Shown piece after piece: positions 25,567 through 33,441 of a stretch of 64,000 bases of DNA (the stretch's first letter is position 1; the number at the start of each line of letters is the position of its first letter). This DNA is from WFZT01 sp964398355 (GTDB lineage: Bacteria > Hydrothermota > Hydrothermia > B15-G9 > WFZT01). Location of the stretch: positions 30,564 through 94,563 of the forward strand of contig CAYNMM010000047.1 in the NCBI GenBank assembly GCA_964398355.1, in the 5' to 3' direction. The position numbers were made by a program, and so were the translations under genes. Below the pieces are notes generated by a model, which did no database searches, was not told where the DNA came from, and worked only from the letters and a program-made list of their open reading frames with translations.

Positions 25567-25808
25567 TTCACGGCAAAAGAAAATTACAGTATATAGTATG
25601 TGACCAATTCAGGGTCTTTTTAACGGGGTCTTCACAGGAGCAGTCCAATTGATAGAGGGAAAATACTCGTGGAATTTGATATTTATAATAGAATCACAGA
25701 CTCTTTTAGAGAAGACCTTCCCGTGTTCATTGGTTGATCGGAAGATGTGAATATTTTGATTGCTTGGGCAGATTAATTTTATCATAAAATTTTGAGGTAT
25801 GTAGCCAC

Positions 25809-25836
25809 TTGACAAAAAATGAGGAGACGTTATTAA
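25809..25836 (+). promoter_or_regulatory. Promoter for ssrA
   Basis: TTGACA (25809-25814) and TATTAA (25831-25836) are separated by 16 bases and lie 24 bases ahead of the mature tmRNA 5' end. Confidence 0.6.
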
Positions 25837-25859
25837 TAGAATGCGTTCTTTGAAAAAGT

Positions 25860-26224
25860 GGGGGCGTAAGGATTCGACGGGGGTAGCGTGGTCCAGGAGG
25901 TGCATGCCGAGGTGCCGTCACCTCGTAAAACAGGCGGCGAAAAACAATTCCCGAGTACAACTATGCAATGGCTGCCTAATTGATCGGCAGCCCGCCCTGT
26001 GGAGAGGTTGGCTCCCGACTCGCCACAAGGGTGTCATAGACAGGGAGCTTGGCCCTGATTCTCGCTCCGGTTGGGTCAGGGCGACAGTATAAACCGGAGG
26101 GACCTCCAGAATCTCCCTCGCCTGCCAGGGAGCTGGAGGCTCCACAGTAAAAGGCAGGCTAAGCATGTAGGACCTTCTGGGTCATTACCCCCGGACGCGG
26201 GTTCGATTCCCGCCGCCTCCACCA
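25860..26224 (+). ncRNA. ssrA: Transfer-messenger RNA (tmRNA)
   Basis: tmRNA rescues stalled ribosomes and tags the nascent peptide. The 5' end GGGGGCGTAAGGATTCGAC and the 3' end CGCCTCCACCA pair as a seven-base acceptor stem with a G3-U70 wobble, the alanine identity element. CCA is encoded. The T-arm GGGTTCGATTCCC is at about 26199-26211. The first pseudoknot shows stem CGAGGTG/CACCTCG and loop GCCGT pairing with GCGGC (25934-25938). The tag frame ends YNYAMAA-stop (TAA 25977-25979). Eleven bases after the pseudoknot, as in E. coli, the resume codon would be CCC at 25950, giving tag (A)PEYNYAMAA. An A lies at the conserved -4 position. It is a one-piece, not permuted, tmRNA. Confidence 0.96.
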
Positions 26225-26284
26225 AAATTGCAATTCATACCTCTCTGGACTATCATTTACCTTACTTAAACAAGGAGGTTGGTT

Positions 26285-27043
26285 ATGTTCTATTTAACCT
26301 TATTAATCATTATCCTGATCCTATTTTCCTCTATGATCAGGATACTCCGCGAGTACGAGAGAGGTGTTATTTTCAGACTCGGAAGATTAATCGGTGTTAA
26401 AGGGCCGGGTTTGATTATTTTGATCCCTTTCGTTGACAAAATGGTTAAGGTCTCTTTAAGAACCATTGTTCTTGATGTCCCGCCTCAGGACGTTATTACG
26501 AAAGACAATGTTTCTGTTAAAGTTAATGCAGTTGTTTATTTCAGGGTGCTTGACCCTGCAAAGAGTGTTGTCGAAGTGGAAGATTATTACTATGCAACTT
26601 CTCAAATCGCTCAGACGACCCTCAGAAGTGTACTTGGTGAGGTAGAGCTTGATGAATTGTTATCTCAGAGAGAAAAATTGAATCAGAGACTTCAGAGAAT
26701 TATCGATGAGCAAACTGACCCGTGGGGTGTAAAAGTGTCGGCTGTAGAGATTAAACATGTGGATCTCCCGCAGGAAATGCAGAGAGCTATGGCACGTCAG
26801 GCTGAGGCCGAAAGAGAAAGAAGAGCAAAGATTATCAATGCAGAGGGTGAATATCAGGCAGCGGAGAAACTTTCCTCGGCCGCAGATATTCTTGCAAGAA
26901 ACCCCATTACTTTACAACTCCGTTTCCTTCAGACGGTTAGAGAAATATCCTCTGAAAATACATCCACGATCGTATTCCCATTGCCTCTTGAAATGTTCCA
27001 GGCCTTTTACGATTCATACAGAAAGTCAAAAGAAGAAAAATAA
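26285..27043 (+). CDS. SPFH/band 7 protein, slipin (stomatin-like)
   Basis: This membrane-anchored scaffold protein belongs to the stomatin/prohibitin superfamily. An N-terminal hydrophobic hairpin segment (MFYLTLLIIILILF) is followed by IRILREYERGVIFRLGRLIGVKGPGLIILIPFVD, the diagnostic slipin opening. The band 7 domain (VPPQDVITKDNVSVKVNAVVYFRV) and a charged coiled-coil tail (MARQAEAERERRAKIINAEGE) complete it. The 252-residue length is typical. The usual partner, an NfeD-type protease-like protein, is not adjacent. ATG at 26285 is preferred over TTG at 26279 because AAGGAGG ends at 26278. The gene directly follows the tmRNA and may share its promoter. Confidence 0.92.
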   Translation: MFYLTLLIIILILFSSMIRILREYERGVIFRLGRLIGVKGPGLIILIPFVDKMVKVSLRTIVLDVPPQDVITKDNVSVKVNAVVYFRVLDPAKSVVEVEDYYYATSQIAQTTLRSVLGEVELDELLSQREKLNQRLQRIIDEQTDPWGVKVSAVEIKHVDLPQEMQRAMARQAEAERERRAKIINAEGEYQAAEKLSSAADILARNPITLQLRFLQTVREISSENTSTIVFPLPLEMFQAFYDSYRKSKEEK

Positions 27044-27065
27044 GAATGTGTAGGAGGGGTTTTAG

Positions 27066-28631
27066 TTGTTCTCGAAGGTCCTTTCATCAGCAGTATTGGG
27101 GGTGGAAGGTTATATAGTTGAGGTGGAAATAGACCTTTCACCGGGATTACCATCGTTTGTCACAGTGGGACTTCCAGAAGGAGCGGTTAGAGAATCTAAA
27201 GAAAGAGTGCAATCTGCACTGAAAAATTCTGGTTTCAGCATACCGGTAAAACGTGTTAGAATAAATCTTGCTCCTGCAGATGTCAGAAAGGAAGGGTCGT
27301 CGTTTGATTTACCCATTGCAATTGGTATTTTGAGGGCTACAGGTGAAATCCCGAACTCAGATTTTTTTGAGAGGAACATTTTCGTTGGGGAACTCTCACT
27401 CGATGGATCTATCAGGCGAGTTAAAGGTGTATTACCAATGGTGTTATCTGCCAGGTCTCGTGGTATGGAAGGGGTAATATTACCCGAAGAGAATGTGATT
27501 GAGGGAGCCATTGTCGAGGGAATAAAAATCTACCCTGTGAAGACATTGTTCGAGGTAGTAAGGTTTCTCAGAGGGGAGTTTGAAATAGAGTCTGCACACG
27601 TAGAAATGAGTGAACTATTTTCAACACACTCCAGCTACAGCGTAGATTTTTCTGAGGTTAAAGGGCAGGAGCAGGTCAAGAGGGCGTTGGAAGTTGCAGC
27701 TGCCGGTGGACATAACATTTTAATGATCGGACCACCAGGCTCCGGTAAGACAATGCTCGCCAGGAGAGTGCCCACTATTTTACCACGCATGACAGTTGAT
27801 GAAGCACTTGAAACAACAAAGATATACTCTGTTGCTGGCAATTTAAAAGGTACCATTGTTGCAACCAGACCTTTCAGGGCTCCACATCATACAATCTCGG
27901 ATGCCGGTCTCATTGGGGGCGGTGCCAATCCGAGACCTGGTGAGGTAAGTCTTGCCCATAACGGTGTGCTTTTCCTGGACGAGCTACCTGAGTTTAATAG
28001 AAATGTGCTTGAAGTTTTGAGACAACCTTTAGAGGACGGTGTTGTCACAATCTCCCGCGCCAAAATGTCCGTTACATATCCGGCCAGATTTATGCTTGTA
28101 GCTGCCATGAATCCATGTCCATGTGGATATCTCACTGATCCCTATCATGAGTGTACGTGTACACCTTCGATGATCCAGAGATATCACTCGAAGGTCTCTG
28201 GTCCTCTTCTTGATCGAATAGATATTCACATTGAGGTGCCCCCTCTGAGATTTGATGAACTGAGAAAGGAGAGTGAAGGTGAACCGTCATCTAAAATCCG
28301 GGAACGTGTGGAAAAAGCGAGAGAAATACAACGTGAAAGATATGCAAATCTCAAAGGTGTCCATAGTAATTCCCAGATTGGTCCTAAAGAGATAAAGAGG
28401 TATTGCAGGATCGATAAAAATTCCGAAGAACTTCTACGGACTGCCATTGAGAAGTTTGGATTTTCATCAAGAGCATATCATAGAATTCTGAAAGTAGCGA
28501 GGACCATAGCCGATCTCGATGAAAGTATAGAAATCAGGACACATCACGTGGCTGAGGCCATACAATATAGAGCCCTTGATAGAAGTAACTGGTTTACAGG
28601 AGTCATCTATCAGAAATGGCCAGAGCATTAA
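27066..28631 (+). CDS. YifB/ComM-family Mg-chelatase-like AAA+ ATPase
   Basis: The ComM/YifB family includes helicases promoting branch migration during natural transformation. The 521-residue protein has an N-terminal LonC-like domain (GLPSFVTVGLPEGAVRESKERV), Walker A GPPGSGKT at 222-229, and sensor and Walker B segments (HNGVLFLDELPEFNRNVLEVL). A zinc-ribbon-like loop follows (CPCGYLTDPYHECTCTPSMIQRY), then the C-terminal Mg-chelatase-type lid (RAYHRILKVARTIADLDES). It starts at TTG 27066 behind GGAGG and overlaps the VanZ-PgpA gene by 16 bases. Confidence 0.93.
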   Translation: MFSKVLSSAVLGVEGYIVEVEIDLSPGLPSFVTVGLPEGAVRESKERVQSALKNSGFSIPVKRVRINLAPADVRKEGSSFDLPIAIGILRATGEIPNSDFFERNIFVGELSLDGSIRRVKGVLPMVLSARSRGMEGVILPEENVIEGAIVEGIKIYPVKTLFEVVRFLRGEFEIESAHVEMSELFSTHSSYSVDFSEVKGQEQVKRALEVAAAGGHNILMIGPPGSGKTMLARRVPTILPRMTVDEALETTKIYSVAGNLKGTIVATRPFRAPHHTISDAGLIGGGANPRPGEVSLAHNGVLFLDELPEFNRNVLEVLRQPLEDGVVTISRAKMSVTYPARFMLVAAMNPCPCGYLTDPYHECTCTPSMIQRYHSKVSGPLLDRIDIHIEVPPLRFDELRKESEGEPSSKIRERVEKAREIQRERYANLKGVHSNSQIGPKEIKRYCRIDKNSEELLRTAIEKFGFSSRAYHRILKVARTIADLDESIEIRTHHVAEAIQYRALDRSNWFTGVIYQKWPEH

Positions 28632-29401
28632 GAGACTTTCGTTACATAGCGTGGATATTTGCCGCTGTCTTTTTTATCGCGGCGATTATTCCAGTTGGTA
28701 ACCTTGGAGGTACAGGGAATTTTGATAAGGTTCTTCACTTCATCGGATTTTATTTTTTGATCATATTTTTTCTCCATGGTTATCAAAATAGAAGCTGGAT
28801 TACCATGCTAATAATTTCCCTCGGAATAGGATTCCTGGTTGAGGTAGTTCAAGCTGGTATCCCATACAGGACCTTTAGTTTGTATGACTTTCTTGCCGAT
28901 GCTGTGGGAGCTGTTTGTGGCTATATTTCCTACAAACTTATAGGTGATGTAAATATTGAACTGATAGGGACGTTTGGTTTTATTGGAAAAATTCCCATAG
29001 GCCCCGGTACAATTGCAAGCTTTATCTTCATCCTCCTTGTCCATCACTTTAAATTCACAAATGAATTCGTCACACTTTTTATTGTTACTGCCTCGATAGT
29101 AGGTGTATGGGTCTCAAGTTATCTTGAGGAAAAATGGGGTGAAGACCCTTCCGAGGTTGTTATCGATGAAGTTGTTGGAGTAGGCTTTGCTATATTGTTT
29201 CACAAGTTTACATTCCCTGTTCTTCTATCTGGATTCCTATTTTTCAGATTTTTTGATATAGTGAAGCCCTGGCCTATTAAATATTTTGAAAAACTTCCAT
29301 CAGGTATTGGTGTGATGTCAGATGACATTGTAGCAGGTATAATGGCCAATATCTTGTTGACTTTTTTATCGAGTGGCTTAATTAATATAAGTGGAATTTA
29401 A
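28616..29401 (+). CDS. Fusion of VanZ-like membrane domain and phosphatidylglycerophosphatase A
   Basis: The 261-residue integral membrane protein has two parts. Residues 1-110 are VanZ-like: DKVLHFIGFYFLIIFF, LVEVVQAGIPYRTFSLYDFLADAVGAVCG. Residues 115-260 are PgpA: GKIPIGPGTIAS, then EEKWGEDPSEVVIDEVVG and FRFFDIVKPWPIKYFEKLPSGIGVMSDDIVAG, with the Asp/Glu metal ligands intact. PgpA dephosphorylates phosphatidylglycerol phosphate in phospholipid synthesis, and VanZ-like domains have unknown substrates but occur in envelope and glycopeptide resistance contexts. The fusion suggests the VanZ domain serves lipid handling here. The gene starts inside the end of the ComM-like gene. Confidence 0.88.
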   Translation: MARALRDFRYIAWIFAAVFFIAAIIPVGNLGGTGNFDKVLHFIGFYFLIIFFLHGYQNRSWITMLIISLGIGFLVEVVQAGIPYRTFSLYDFLADAVGAVCGYISYKLIGDVNIELIGTFGFIGKIPIGPGTIASFIFILLVHHFKFTNEFVTLFIVTASIVGVWVSSYLEEKWGEDPSEVVIDEVVGVGFAILFHKFTFPVLLSGFLFFRFFDIVKPWPIKYFEKLPSGIGVMSDDIVAGIMANILLTFLSSGLINISGI

Positions 29402-29419
29402 ACTTAAAGGAGGTTGCTT

Positions 29420-29713
29420 ATGAAGATCAGCATTCAGGGGAAAAACCTGGAAATAACCAACGGATTGAGGCAGTATGCAGAAAAACGACTTAGTACACTC
29501 GATAGATATTCCAGAAATATTATCGATAGCGAACTGGTACTTGAAGAAGAGAAGGGGAGAGTTAAGGGAGAAATGATTGTAAAAGTGAAAGGGAGCACTC
29601 TGAAAGTTTCATCCGTTGGTAAGGATGCGTTTAATGCTATTGATGAATTGAAAGATAAGATTAAGTCCCAGTTAAAGAAATACGAAGAAAAGTTAAAGGA
29701 CAGAAGGGTCTGA
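29420..29713 (+). CDS. hpf: Ribosome hibernation promoting factor, short form
   Basis: This 97-residue protein (MKISIQGKNLEITNGLRQYAEKRL) has the single-domain HPF/YfiA fold, which binds the 30S decoding region in stationary phase. The lysine-rich C-terminus (QLKKYEEKLKDRRV) is typical of the short form. The second ribosome-dimerising domain of long HPF is absent. ATG 29420 is chosen because GGAGG lies eight bases upstream; the in-frame TTG at 29414 is too close to it. hprK follows without a gap, an order (hpf-hprK) familiar from rpoN-region gene clusters. Confidence 0.9.
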   Translation: MKISIQGKNLEITNGLRQYAEKRLSTLDRYSRNIIDSELVLEEEKGRVKGEMIVKVKGSTLKVSSVGKDAFNAIDELKDKIKSQLKKYEEKLKDRRV

Positions 29714-30655
29714 TTGGATCCACTAAGAGTTAGAGATTTAATAGAAAAAGACTTCTTAAAATTAGACTTAATTACAGGAAGTAGTGAGAGGATAATTTTT
29801 ACAACCGAGATCTATATTCCGGGATTGTTCCTCTCAGGAAAAGTTGATGATATTCCTGACGATGTAATCCTTCTTTTCACCCCCATTGAATGTAAATTTA
29901 TCGAACAGATGAAATCTCATACTAAATTGTTGAACAGATTGAAGGATAAACAGATCCCTGTTTTCATCTTCTCTGACGGTTGTATTCCCCCGGATAGATT
30001 CAAGAAAGTAGCAGATGATCTTGGTATACCGATCCTGAGTACACCACATAACTCTACACGCATAACTTTGCTTCTCGGTGACTATCTTAGATTTATACTT
30101 GCCAGGCGCCAGAAAATTCACGGGACACTTGTAGATGTTTACGGAGTTGGCATACTTTTTAAAGGAGAGAGTGGTGTTGGAAAGTCAGAGTGTGCACTGG
30201 ATCTCGTGAGAAAAGGACACAGACTCGTGGGAGACGATTTTATAGAAATAATAGCTTATCCAGAGGGGAAAATACTTGGTAGGTCAGGGGCACCTTCACC
30301 TGAGCTGAGATTTTTGATGGAATTGAGAGGGGTGGGATTTATTGATGTTCTGAAATCTTTTGGTGTTGCCTCTGTTGAGGAGACAAAATTTGTAGATATG
30401 GTCGTAGAATTGAAAAGTGTGGAGGATAATCCTTTTGATAGATTGGGATTTGAATTTGAAAAAACACAACTTCTTGGGGTGGAACTACCTTACGTTAGAT
30501 TGCCAGTTATTCCGGGTAAAAATATTTCCACAGTTGTGGAGTCACTTGCACTCAAGTATCTCATTAGAAAAATGGGTAAACATCCTGAAAAATTGATAGA
30601 AGAGATTTTTATCGATAGATTGAAGGAAAAAGATGATAAAGAAACTACCGGATGA
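29714..30655 (+). CDS. hprK: HPr kinase/phosphorylase
   Basis: HprK phosphorylates a serine of HPr or its paralogue, regulating carbon metabolism. The 313-residue protein has the N-terminal domain (RVRDLIEKDFLKLDLITGS) and the catalytic segment HGTLVDVYGVGILFKGESGVGKSE with Walker A at 151-158. RLVGDDF (catalytic Asp) and the family signature MELRGVGFIDV are present. No HPr or PTS gene is nearby. The start is TTG 29714, directly after the hpf stop. The 3' end overlaps mutL by 23 bases, so hpf, hprK and mutL are probably co-translated. Confidence 0.94.
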   Translation: MDPLRVRDLIEKDFLKLDLITGSSERIIFTTEIYIPGLFLSGKVDDIPDDVILLFTPIECKFIEQMKSHTKLLNRLKDKQIPVFIFSDGCIPPDRFKKVADDLGIPILSTPHNSTRITLLLGDYLRFILARRQKIHGTLVDVYGVGILFKGESGVGKSECALDLVRKGHRLVGDDFIEIIAYPEGKILGRSGAPSPELRFLMELRGVGFIDVLKSFGVASVEETKFVDMVVELKSVEDNPFDRLGFEFEKTQLLGVELPYVRLPVIPGKNISTVVESLALKYLIRKMGKHPEKLIEEIFIDRLKEKDDKETTG

Positions 30656-32321
30656 GGTCATAAGAAAAATTGCAGCGGGTGAAGTTATTGAAAGCCCGGC
30701 CTCGGTTGTAAGAGAACTTGTTGAAAATGCCATTGATGCTGGTGCTAAAAATATACGTATTATCGCTGAAGAGAGTGGGAAAAGGTTGATTCTTGTGGAA
30801 GATGATGGGGTAGGGATGTCCAGGGAGGAAATCTTACTCGCTGTAGAACGGTTCACAACCAGTAAGATAAGTTCAGAGGAGGACCTTGAGGCCATTTCTA
30901 CCCTTGGCTTTAGAGGAGAAGCCCTCCATTCAATCGCAACAGTCTCAAAACTTATCATCAGATCGGGAACAGAAGAAGAGAGTGAAAATAGCTGGGAAGT
31001 CACCTTTAATCAAGCTACACCTGAGAGTATAAAACCTGCACCTTATAGAAAAGGGACAACAGTGATTGTCAGGGATCTTTTTTATAATTTTCCGGTTAGA
31101 AGAAAATTCTTGAGTGGAGACTTGTACGAGGGCAGAAGAATAATCGAGGTTGTGACGACTTACGCTCTCTGGAATTACAGTATTGGATTTGAATTGATAA
31201 TCAACGGAAATGAGGTGTACAACCTTCGGCCAGTGGCATCTTACAATGAGCGTATCAAGGACATTTATGGAGAAGATTTTATCGAAGAAACTTTAGAGAT
31301 CAAAAGTAAGTTCGGTGAATCACTTGAAATAACCGGTAGAATAACGAGACCGGAAAAAATGAAGGTTAGACCTGTCATTCAGCTCATACTTGTTAATGGA
31401 AGAAGTGTAAAGAGTGACCAGATTAGAGCAGCTATTTATAAAGCTTTAATGGAAGTAAAAAATTATCCAGAATACATAATTTTTGTCAAAGTGGATCCTC
31501 GCCTGATAGATTTCAATATTCATCCCCAGAAAAAAGATGTTAGATTCTCAAAATCACTCAGGATATTTGAGAGATTCTATAGGAGTATTAGAGAAGTTCT
31601 TGAGACAACGAAATCATCGTATCTCCCGGTCCATTCTACCTCCCAGACCATTTTAAAACTTACTCAGGAAAGAGTTCCAGTTTCCAATGAAGAGACAAGA
31701 AATGCGAGACAACTTGAGCTTGGAGAAATGAATATACAGACTCAACCAGAGGAGAGTGAGGAAGAAGGAATAATCCCGGTCGCTGTATGGCAGGCTCACA
31801 ATAGCTACATAATTGCTGAGGTAAAAACGGGAATAATAATAATTGATCAACATGCTGCGCACGAAAGGGTGATTTATGAGCAGTTGTTGAGCAGAAAAGT
31901 GGGAACCCAGAATTTGCTGTTCCCTGTAACTGTTCATCTCACACCACAGGAGATGCAAATTTTTAATGAGTACAAAGAGATTCTCGAGAATTTTGGCTTC
32001 AAAATAAGAAAATTTTCACAGACAACCGTGGTCATAGAAGGAATTCCAAACATATTTTCTGCTATAACCAAGGATGAGTTTAAAGAGATTCTTGGAGAAC
32101 TGGAAACAAGAAAATCACTTCCTGACCGTTTTCAGTATTCTGTAAAGACCATTGCCTGTAAAGCTGCAATTAAAGCTGGTGAGCCACTGACCAATGAGGA
32201 AATGCTCTCTTTGATAAATCAGCTTTTTCATTGTAAAAATCCGTATTTTTGCCCTCATGGACGTCCCACCATCATTAAGATCGGCCTCGACGAACTCGAA
32301 AGAAAATTTGGCAGACACTGA
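30633..32321 (+). CDS. mutL: DNA mismatch repair protein MutL
   Basis: MutL couples mismatch recognition by MutS to strand incision. The 562-residue protein begins IKKLPDEVIRKIAAGEVIESPASVVRELVENAIDAGA, a GHKL ATPase, with VEDDGVGM (residues 55-62) and TLGFRGEALHSIA. The C-terminal domain has the endonuclease motif DQHAAHERVIYE starting at residue 405. It also has ACKAAIKAG and CPHGRPT, so this MutL should nick DNA itself as in bacteria lacking MutH. The linker is short. It overlaps hprK in a different frame. Confidence 0.96.
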   Translation: MIKKLPDEVIRKIAAGEVIESPASVVRELVENAIDAGAKNIRIIAEESGKRLILVEDDGVGMSREEILLAVERFTTSKISSEEDLEAISTLGFRGEALHSIATVSKLIIRSGTEEESENSWEVTFNQATPESIKPAPYRKGTTVIVRDLFYNFPVRRKFLSGDLYEGRRIIEVVTTYALWNYSIGFELIINGNEVYNLRPVASYNERIKDIYGEDFIEETLEIKSKFGESLEITGRITRPEKMKVRPVIQLILVNGRSVKSDQIRAAIYKALMEVKNYPEYIIFVKVDPRLIDFNIHPQKKDVRFSKSLRIFERFYRSIREVLETTKSSYLPVHSTSQTILKLTQERVPVSNEETRNARQLELGEMNIQTQPEESEEEGIIPVAVWQAHNSYIIAEVKTGIIIIDQHAAHERVIYEQLLSRKVGTQNLLFPVTVHLTPQEMQIFNEYKEILENFGFKIRKFSQTTVVIEGIPNIFSAITKDEFKEILGELETRKSLPDRFQYSVKTIACKAAIKAGEPLTNEEMLSLINQLFHCKNPYFCPHGRPTIIKIGLDELERKFGRH

Positions 32322-32361
32322 TAAATTTCTGTAATTTTGAATTAATAAAAAGTACTATTAT

Positions 32362-32390
32362 TTGCAATTTCTGAATTGTTCGTTTATACT
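32362..32390 (+). promoter_or_regulatory. Promoter for the MscS-type channel gene
   Basis: TTGCAA (32362-32367), 17-base spacer, TATACT (32385-32390), followed by AGGAGG and the ATG at 32417. Confidence 0.65.
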
Positions 32391-32416
32391 CACCACTTAA
32401 AATCAGGAGGTAAAGT

Positions 32417-33229
32417 ATGGCTGATAAGTTGCAGTTGCTGACAGGCCTGATTATAAGTTATGGCCTCAAAATTCTCGGTGCCATTGTAATTTTTATAATT
32501 GGAAAATGGTTATCGAAGAAGCTTGCAAAAATTAGCGATAATATTCTAAAGAAAAGCAAAGTAGACGAAACCCTCAGCATATTTCTAAGTAAGGTAATCT
32601 ATACTCTTCTCCTTATTCTTGTCATCATAGTGGCTCTCGGGACACTTGGATTTCAGACAACTTCGTTTGTAGCTGTTCTTGGTGCTGCAACTCTGGCTAT
32701 CGGTCTTGCTTTACAGAGTAATCTTTCGAATTTTGGTGCAGGGGTGATGATCCTGCTCCTGAGACCATTCAAAATAGGTGATGCTGTAGAAGCCGGAGGA
32801 GCCACTGGAATTGTGGAAGATATTGGAATTTTTAACGTAAAAATAAAGACGTTTGATAATCGTGTCATTATAGTCCCCAATTCCAATATTATTGGTTCCA
32901 ATATCACTAATTACTCAGAAAAAGAGATTAGAAGAGTGGATCTTGTGATAGGCGTGGGTTATGAGGATGATCTGAGGAAAGTTAAGGAGGAGCTCTGGAA
33001 CATTTTAAAAGAGGATGAAAGGATACTTGAAGATCCTGCTCCTACGGTTGCGGTGTCTGAACTCGCTGACAGTAGTGTGAATTTCGTTGTAAGGCCGTGG
33101 GTTAAGGTGGAAGACTACTGGGGGGTGTACTTTGATCTTCTCGAGAAGATAAAGACAAGATTTGACGAAAAGGGTATTTCTATTCCGTATCCGCAGATGG
33201 ATGTTCACCTCAAAAAGGCTGAGTCCTGA
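32417..33229 (+). CDS. Small-conductance mechanosensitive channel (MscS family)
   Basis: This inner-membrane channel releases solutes under hypo-osmotic stress. At 270 residues it matches the size of E. coli MscS. Three hydrophobic segments occur in the first 115 residues. The pore-lining TM3 is Gly/Ala-rich (SFVAVLGAATLAIGLALQSNLSNFGAGVMILLLRPFKIGD). The beta domain has VEDIGIFNVKIKTFDNRVIIVPNSNI, the family signature. The C-terminal alpha/beta cage ends near RFDEKGISIPYPQMDVHL. It has its own promoter and a following hairpin terminator, so it is monocistronic. Confidence 0.95.
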   Translation: MADKLQLLTGLIISYGLKILGAIVIFIIGKWLSKKLAKISDNILKKSKVDETLSIFLSKVIYTLLLILVIIVALGTLGFQTTSFVAVLGAATLAIGLALQSNLSNFGAGVMILLLRPFKIGDAVEAGGATGIVEDIGIFNVKIKTFDNRVIIVPNSNIIGSNITNYSEKEIRRVDLVIGVGYEDDLRKVKEELWNILKEDERILEDPAPTVAVSELADSSVNFVVRPWVKVEDYWGVYFDLLEKIKTRFDEKGISIPYPQMDVHLKKAES

Positions 33230-33270
33230 TGTAAGAGGTGAGAGAGAGCATTGTTTGAAGAATTGATTAA

Positions 33271-33308
33271 AAGATGTGGCGGGGGGCATAGCCCCCCGCC
33301 ACATCTTT
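33271..33308 (+). terminator. Intrinsic terminator after the MscS gene
   Basis: Arms 33271-33287 and 33291-33307 are perfectly complementary (17 bp, very GC-rich: GGCGGGGGGC / GCCCCCCGCC) with an ATA loop. A short T-run (33305-33308) follows. The stem is unusually strong for this AT-rich genome. Confidence 0.8.
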
Positions 33309-33385
33309 TCCCACTATCCTCGATGACATTTGATCTCTCTCCGTATAAATTTGACCATAACGGGTTAAATAGTTAAAATGGATTA

Positions 33386-33415
33386 TTGACATGTTCCGTC
33401 AAAAAATTTTATCAT
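33386..33415 (+). promoter_or_regulatory. Promoter for the NrfH-like cytochrome gene
   Basis: TTGACA (33386-33391), 18-base spacer, TATCAT (33410-33415), followed by a GGGAGG site and ATG at 33442. Confidence 0.6.
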
Positions 33416-33441
33416 TCCCATAAAATTTCGGGAGGTTGTAG

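Larger units (their letters stand above)
25500..25859. other. 360-base non-coding region between divergent uvrA and ssrA
   Basis: No convincing gene is visible; the short open frames here lack ribosome sites and family resemblance. It holds an 18-bp dyad next to uvrA (25549-25566), AT-rich sequence with TATA-like segments near 25590 that could serve uvrA on the minus strand, and the ssrA promoter at 25809-25836. Confidence 0.6.

Noticed and set aside
26199..26224. tRNA-like T-arm and CCA end
   Set aside because: It belongs to the tmRNA; the 5' half with pseudoknot and tag frame lies upstream. No separate tRNA was found in any intergenic gap.
27110..28447. Long antisense frames opposite the ComM-like gene (and similar antisense frames opposite uvrA, gltX and uvrC)
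   Set aside because: They mirror the codon pattern of the real gene, have no ribosome sites and resemble no family.
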